This document shows, one piece after another, positions 5,984-9,419 of a DNA stretch of 9,419 nucleotides (positions are counted from its first letter, which is position 1; each line of letters begins with the position of its first letter). Where the stretch lies: positions 1 through 9,419 of the forward strand of contig CAZMTT010000045.1 of the NCBI GenBank assembly GCA_964569555.1. Reading direction: 5' to 3'. The stretch is from G020353235 sp964569555 (GTDB taxonomy: Bacteria; Chloroflexota; Dehalococcoidia; Dehalococcoidales; JAUYDJ01). The notes beneath the pieces are model-generated. The model was not told the origin of the DNA, made no database searches, and was given only the letters and a program-made list of their open reading frames with translations. A program made the translations under genes and the position numbers.

Positions 5984-7676
5984 GTTCCCTCTCCATTCCG
6001 GCCGGGGCAAAGTCCAGGATATTAAGTCTCAGCTTCTCTTTCCCGCCCCAGCGGTCTATTTCCAGATTATACACAATGTCAAGGGGCGATGACATCTCCT
6101 CCCGGAAATTACCCAGGCCAAAACCTACCCCCTCCCACAATGTGCCGCCCTGCTGCAGTTTCAGCCTGAGGTGAGCGCCGTTGCTACCCATGGTGCAGCA
6201 GTTAATAATCTCTACCTGGCGGCTGAGAAAGACGGGCAACGGATTGCCACGGCCAAAGGGAGCCAGTTGCTGGATGGCGGAGAAGGTATCCTCGCTCAGG
6301 TCGGGCAGGGCAACCTCGGCGTCAATATCCAGCGAAGGGCGGAGGTCAAGTCCGGCGAGCTGGCTGGCGGCCAGCTCGGAGAGGCACTGTTTGAAGCGGG
6401 GCAGATTCCGGGTGGGCAGGGCCAAGCCGGCGGCCTGGGAGTGCCCGCCAAACCGGGATAGAAAACGCTGGCACTGACCCAGTGCCAGGAGAATATCAAA
6501 TTCGGGGATACTGCGGCAGCTGCCACTGCTTATCTGCTCACCGATTCGGATAAATACGGCCGGCCGGTAAAACTCCTCGGATAGCCTGCCGGCGATGAGT
6601 CCGGCGATGCCCACCGGGCAGTCTTCATCGCCGGCGATGAGCACTGGTGAAATCTCCTGAGCCAGTATCTGCTCCCTGGCCCTACTTAATATCTGGCTGG
6701 TTATGCGCTGCCTTTCCTCGTTTTTCTGCTGCAGCCACGAGGTAAGCCCCTGTGCTTCTACTAATGAGTCGGTCATCAGCAGTTGATAGCTGCTCATGGC
6801 GTGGGCCAGTCTGCCGGCGGCATTGAGCCGGGGGGCGATGACCCAGGAGACGGTTTCGGCGTCAAGATTGCCCGTGCTCAGCCCCGCCTGTGTTATCATT
6901 TCGCTCAGCCCTAGGCGGGGACTGTCGTTAATCAGCTTGAGCCCCTCTTTGACCAGATAGCGGTTTTCACCGAGCAGCGGCGTCATATCGGCGATAGTGC
7001 CCAGGGCAGCCAGGTCTATCAGGTTGTGAAGTTGTGCCTCTTTACCAATACTCTGAAAGAGGGCCTGCAGGAACTTGAAGGCTACCCCCACGCCGGCTAG
7101 CTCGGCAAAGGGGTAGGCTGAATCGGGGAGCCTGGGGTCAATTACGGCGGTAGCCTTTGGGATTACCTCGGTTGGGGTATGGTGGTCGGTAACGATAATA
7201 TCAAGCCCCATCTTTTTGGCTTTCCTGACCTCGCTTACCGCGGTGATGCCGCAGTCAACGGTAATAACCAGGCTGATTCCCTGCTGGCGGAGGTTTTCCA
7301 GGGCGGCGGTTTTCAGCCCGTAGCCTTCGGTCAGGCGGTGCGGTATATAAGGGGTTGCCTTAGCCCCCAGCAGGGATAGTCCCTGAACCAGGATAGCGGT
7401 CCCGGTGATGCCGTCAGCATCAAAGTCGCCATAGACGGCAATACTTTCCGCGGAGAGCAGAGCCCGATAAACCCGGGCTACTGCCGGCTGCATATCGGGC
7501 AGGAGAAATGGGTCACCGAGCAGACGACTATCGGCGGCGAGGAATAGCTCAACCTGGGCGGGCTCACTGAGCCCGCGATTATACAGGAGCTGGGTGACCA
7601 AAGGGGATAGACCGGCCGTGGTAGCCAAATGCTCATCTGGGACCGGCGGTAGAAGCTTCCAATGGCAATGGTTCAA
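5973..7676 (-). CDS. recJ: Single-stranded-DNA-specific exonuclease RecJ
   Basis: RecJ is a 5'-3' single-strand DNA exonuclease of the DHH phosphoesterase family, used in recombination, mismatch and base-excision repair. The 567 residues are full length for bacterial RecJ. Motif I is VYGDFDADGITGTA (81-94), motif II has Asp141 in VDCGI, motif III is TDHH (163-166), motif IV is LGTIADMTPL (225-234) and motif V is APRLNAAGRL (281-290). The DHHA1 part has GSCRSIPEFDI and the nucleotide-handling FGGHSQAAG. The C-terminal OB-fold region includes APFGRGNPLPVF. All metal-binding Asp and His residues seen in active RecJ are present. The start is TTG 7676: GAGG (7684-7687) is spaced 7 nt from it, there is no nearby in-frame ATG, and it gives the family-like N-terminus HWKLLPPVPDE. 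It begins 2 nt after fabF stops and overlaps plsY, so it is the middle gene of a lipid operon, an arrangement with no evident functional reason. Confidence 0.97.
   Translation of the reverse strand: MNHCHWKLLPPVPDEHLATTAGLSPLVTQLLYNRGLSEPAQVELFLAADSRLLGDPFLLPDMQPAVARVYRALLSAESIAVYGDFDADGITGTAILVQGLSLLGAKATPYIPHRLTEGYGLKTAALENLRQQGISLVITVDCGITAVSEVRKAKKMGLDIIVTDHHTPTEVIPKATAVIDPRLPDSAYPFAELAGVGVAFKFLQALFQSIGKEAQLHNLIDLAALGTIADMTPLLGENRYLVKEGLKLINDSPRLGLSEMITQAGLSTGNLDAETVSWVIAPRLNAAGRLAHAMSSYQLLMTDSLVEAQGLTSWLQQKNEERQRITSQILSRAREQILAQEISPVLIAGDEDCPVGIAGLIAGRLSEEFYRPAVFIRIGEQISSGSCRSIPEFDILLALGQCQRFLSRFGGHSQAAGLALPTRNLPRFKQCLSELAASQLAGLDLRPSLDIDAEVALPDLSEDTFSAIQQLAPFGRGNPLPVFLSRQVEIINCCTMGSNGAHLRLKLQQGGTLWEGVGFGLGNFREEMSSPLDIVYNLEIDRWGGKEKLRLNILDFAPAGMEREHDQ
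5991..5994 (-). promoter_or_regulatory. Ribosome binding site deciding the plsY ATG start
   Basis: GGAG on the minus strand is 7 nt before ATG 5983. The longer TTG start at 6010 has no purine-rich site upstream. Confidence 0.6.
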
Positions 7677-7678
7677 AC

Positions 7679-8932
7679 TTATGCCTCAGCAAATTTTCGA
7701 AAGATGAGAACCGAGTTATGGCCACCGAAGCCAAAGGAATTGGACAGGGTGGTGTTGACCTCTGCCTGGCGGGCTTCATTGGGCACATAGTCCAAATCGC
7801 ATTCCGGGTCAGGGTGGGTGAGGTTTATGGTGGGCGGTATTATGCCGTGCTGGATGGTTAAGATGCATATGGCGGCTTCAGTCGCCCCGGCGGCCCCGAT
7901 TAGGTGTCCCGTCATTGACTTGGTTGAGCTTACCGGAATACGGTGGGCGAGGTCACCAAATACGGTCTTGATGGCTATGGTTTCAGTTTTATCATTCAGC
8001 GGGGTAGAGGTACCATGGGCATTGATGTAATCGATTTCACTGGTGGTCACCCCGGCTTTTTTCAGTGCCATCTGCATTGCCTTGACGGCGCCCCGGCCAT
8101 CTTCCATGGGCTGGGTAACGTGGAAGGCATCACCGCTGGCACCGTAGCCGATAACCTCAGCCAGTATGTTAGCCCCCCGCTCTTGGGCGGAGGTGAGACT
8201 CTCTAAAACAAGGATGGCGGCGCCTTCACCAATGACAAAGCCGTCCCGTTCGGCATCAAAGGGGCGGGAGGCTAGCTTGGGGGCATCGTTTCGGGTTGAT
8301 AGCGCTCTCAGGGCATTAAAAGAAGCGATACCCAGTGGGTTGATTATCGCCTCGGCACCGCCGGTAATCATGATGCGGGCATCACCCCGCCGAATAATTT
8401 CACAGGCAACGCCGATGGCATCCGAGCCGCTGGAGCAGGCTGAGGTGGTGCACAGGTTCGGCCCCCTCACCTTCAGTGCGATGGACACCTGGGCGGCGGC
8501 AATATCGGCGATCATCATCGGGATGAGAAAGGGGCTCACCCGGTCCGGTCCCTTCTCCAGCATTATTTTGGTCTGTTCATACAGGGTGCCCAGGCCGCCG
8601 ATGCCACTGCCAACGACGATACCGGTGCTGTCCTGGTTGTTGGCGTCTATCTGGATGCCGGCCTGCTCCAGTGCCTGGAGACTGGCGGCGACGGCCAGCT
8701 GGGCAAAGCGGTCCATACGGCGGACTTCCTTGCGGTCAATGTAATTGGTCGGCTCGAATCCCTTGACCTCGCCGGCGAACTTGGTCTCCATGGCGCTGGC
8801 ATCAAAAAGGGTGATGTAGTCAATGCCCGACTTGGCTGAGACAAGACCATCCCAGGTCGTGGCGACATCCAGTCCCAGCGGGCACAGCATGCCCATGCCG
8901 GTAACTACCACCCGGTTATTGGCGTCATTCAT
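7679..8932 (-). CDS. fabF: 3-oxoacyl-[acyl-carrier-protein] synthase II (FabF)
   Basis: FabF condenses malonyl-ACP with acyl-ACP in the elongation cycle of fatty acid synthesis, in the cytoplasm. The 417 residues match the usual 410-415. The N-terminus VVVTGMGMLCPLG (8-20) is typical of thiolase-fold KAS enzymes. The catalytic triad is Cys166 in CTTSACSSGSDAIG, His306 in NAHGTSTPLND and His343 in KSMTGHLIGAAGATEA. The Lys preceding SMTGH and the C-terminal NSFGFGGHNSVL (near 398-409) are also conserved. The active-site Cys is present, so this is a condensing enzyme and not a KSQ decarboxylase or chain-length-factor type. ATG 8932 has GGAGG at 8943-8947, 10 nt away. It is the first gene of the fabF-recJ-plsY unit, with a promoter upstream at 8985-9013. 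No acpP or other fab gene is in view. Confidence 0.97.
   Translation of the reverse strand: MNDANNRVVVTGMGMLCPLGLDVATTWDGLVSAKSGIDYITLFDASAMETKFAGEVKGFEPTNYIDRKEVRRMDRFAQLAVAASLQALEQAGIQIDANNQDSTGIVVGSGIGGLGTLYEQTKIMLEKGPDRVSPFLIPMMIADIAAAQVSIALKVRGPNLCTTSACSSGSDAIGVACEIIRRGDARIMITGGAEAIINPLGIASFNALRALSTRNDAPKLASRPFDAERDGFVIGEGAAILVLESLTSAQERGANILAEVIGYGASGDAFHVTQPMEDGRGAVKAMQMALKKAGVTTSEIDYINAHGTSTPLNDKTETIAIKTVFGDLAHRIPVSSTKSMTGHLIGAAGATEAAICILTIQHGIIPPTINLTHPDPECDLDYVPNEARQAEVNTTLSNSFGFGGHNSVLIFRKFAEA
7684..7687 (-). promoter_or_regulatory. Ribosome binding site supporting the TTG start of recJ
   Basis: GAGG (read on the minus strand), inside the last codons of fabF, lies 7 nt before TTG 7676. 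It is the only good start signal near the expected RecJ N-terminus. Confidence 0.6.
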
Positions 8933-8984
8933 TGAACCAATTCCTCCTCTCTGGCTTAGCTGTAACCCCTTGGTGTTGGCTAAT

Positions 8985-8997
8985 ATTATGGCATAAT
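8985..8997. repeat. 13-bp inverted repeat over the fabF -10 box
   Basis: ATTATG, one G, CATAAT: perfect 6-bp arms with a 1-bp centre. The left arm is the fabF -10 box on the minus strand. It could be an operator, or just an effect of A+T-rich promoter sequence. No known FapR or FabT site is recognisable. Confidence 0.4.
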
Positions 8998-9013
8998 TTC
9001 AGCCTGCGGGCAA
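8985..9013 (-). promoter_or_regulatory. Sigma70-type promoter for fabF-recJ-plsY
   Basis: Read on the minus strand, the -35 box TTGCCC (9008-9013, 4/6) and the -10 box CATAAT (8985-8990, 5/6) are separated by 17 nt. The start would be near 8978, giving a leader of about 45 nt that carries GGAGG. It stands back to back with the mtaB promoter, with 9 bp between the two -35 boxes. Confidence 0.55.
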
Positions 9014-9022
9014 ATTAAGGCT

Positions 9023-9052
9023 TTGACCACATGATGGCACGGCAAGTATAAT
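9023..9052 (+). promoter_or_regulatory. Sigma70-type promoter for mtaB
   Basis: The -35 box TTGACC (9023-9028, 5/6) and a perfect -10 box TATAAT (9047-9052) are separated by 18 nt. The predicted start (about 9058-9061) is only 2-5 nt before ATG 9063, so the transcript is expected to be leaderless or nearly so. Confidence 0.75.
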
Positions 9053-9062
9053 TTAATCTGAA

Positions 9063-9419
9063 ATGAGTATTGACCAGAGGGGCAGTAAGATTGCCCTAGA
9101 TACTATAGGCTGCAAGCTTAATCAGGCGGAAACCGAGCTCCTGGCGAAGCAGCTGGCAGAAGCCGGCTACCGGCTGGTAGCCAGCGCCGATGAGGCAGAT
9201 ATTTATATCTTGAATACCTGCACCGTCACCCACGTTGCCGATAGCAAGTCCCGCCACCTGCTCCGGCTGGCCCATCGGCAAAACCCTCATGCCCGGCTGG
9301 TGGCTACCGGCTGTTATGCCGAGCGGGCGTCTCAGGAGCTGGCCCAAATTAATGGGGTTGACCTGGTGCTGGGCAATAACGCCAAAGCCGATTTAGTCAG
9401 GCGGCTTGAGGAGCACGGT
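9063..9419 (+). CDS. mtaB: tRNA (N6-L-threonylcarbamoyladenosine(37)-C2)-methylthiotransferase MtaB, N-terminal part (cut by window edge)
   Basis: This is a MiaB/MtaB-family radical-SAM methylthiotransferase that converts t6A37 to ms2t6A37 in tRNAs reading ANN codons. Only the first 119 residues are visible and the frame is open to the right edge. They cover most of the N-terminal UPF0004 domain, with its three auxiliary-cluster cysteines: Cys17 in TIGCKLNQAETE, Cys53 in NTCTVTHVADSKSR and Cys84 in TGCYAE. The wording GCKLNQ-ETE and CTVT-ADSKSR fits MtaB better than MiaB (GCQMN) or RimO. The radical-SAM and TRAM domains would lie beyond the window. ATG 9063 is the only possible start: an in-frame TAA is at 9054-9056 and no other start codon precedes the first motif. 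There is no ribosome binding site upstream, consistent with the promoter lying only 10 nt away. It is transcribed divergently from fabF. Confidence 0.92.
   Translation, partial: MSIDQRGSKIALDTIGCKLNQAETELLAKQLAEAGYRLVASADEADIYILNTCTVTHVADSKSRHLLRLAHRQNPHARLVATGCYAERASQELAQINGVDLVLGNNAKADLVRRLEEHG

Noticed and set aside
5984..6010. Longer plsY with a TTG start at 6010
   Set aside because: There is no ribosome binding site before the TTG, and the added nine residues precede the normal PlsY start. ATG 5983 has GGAG at the right distance.
8166..8744. 192-codon open frame on the + strand
   Set aside because: It lies wholly antisense to fabF, whose catalytic motifs are intact. Its translation is rich in Ser, Ala and Arg with no motif, and there is no ribosome binding site.

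Overview
The window is 9.4 kb of gene-dense, moderately G+C-rich bacterial chromosome with no mobile element, CRISPR array, tRNA or rRNA visible. A stand-alone bacterial Elp3, a geranylgeranyl-reductase-family flavoprotein, a GreA with an added N-terminal domain and a fabF-recJ-plsY cluster together suggest an anaerobic bacterium of the Chloroflexota, perhaps near the Dehalococcoidia. That placement is an inference from gene content, not a demonstrated assignment.

Layout. Positions 1-3794 (+ strand) hold a run of three genes: the 3' part of elp3 (tRNA wobble-uridine modification), a putative exported lipoprotein with a degenerate zinc-peptidase-like motif (GTG start), and a geranylgeranyl-reductase-family FAD enzyme (GTG start, 4-nt overlap with the lipoprotein gene). 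A near-consensus sigma70 promoter (TTGACC, 17 nt, TAGAAT) at 3820-3848 then starts a second + strand unit: a GreA-type elongation factor fused to an N-terminal helical domain that resembles the core-binding domain of tyrosine recombinases, followed by an unrecognised single-pass membrane protein. This unit meets the next one tail to tail, with a 9-nt gap at 5345-5353.

Positions 5354-8932 (- strand) are a tightly packed fabF-recJ-plsY operon. The fabF-recJ gap is 2 nt and recJ and plsY overlap by 11 nt. Two of the genes serve membrane lipid synthesis: FabF elongates acyl-ACP, and PlsY puts the first acyl chain on glycerol-3-phosphate. RecJ is a 5'-3' single-strand DNA exonuclease. The PlsY active-site motifs deviate from the usual ones.

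The 130 bp between fabF and the last gene hold back-to-back divergent promoters. The fabF promoter is moderate, and a 13-bp inverted repeat lies over its -10 box. The rightward promoter (TTGACC, 18 nt, TATAAT) ends only 10 nt before the mtaB start codon, so the mtaB mRNA should be nearly leaderless. mtaB runs off the right edge. Both edge genes (elp3 and mtaB) encode radical-SAM enzymes that modify the tRNA anticodon loop, at U34 and A37 respectively.

Most of the window is housekeeping. The parts most worth a second look are the GreA fusion, the EExxH lipoprotein, the divergent PlsY, the flavoprotein lacking the usual acidic FAD contact, and the divergent promoter region with its leaderless mtaB.
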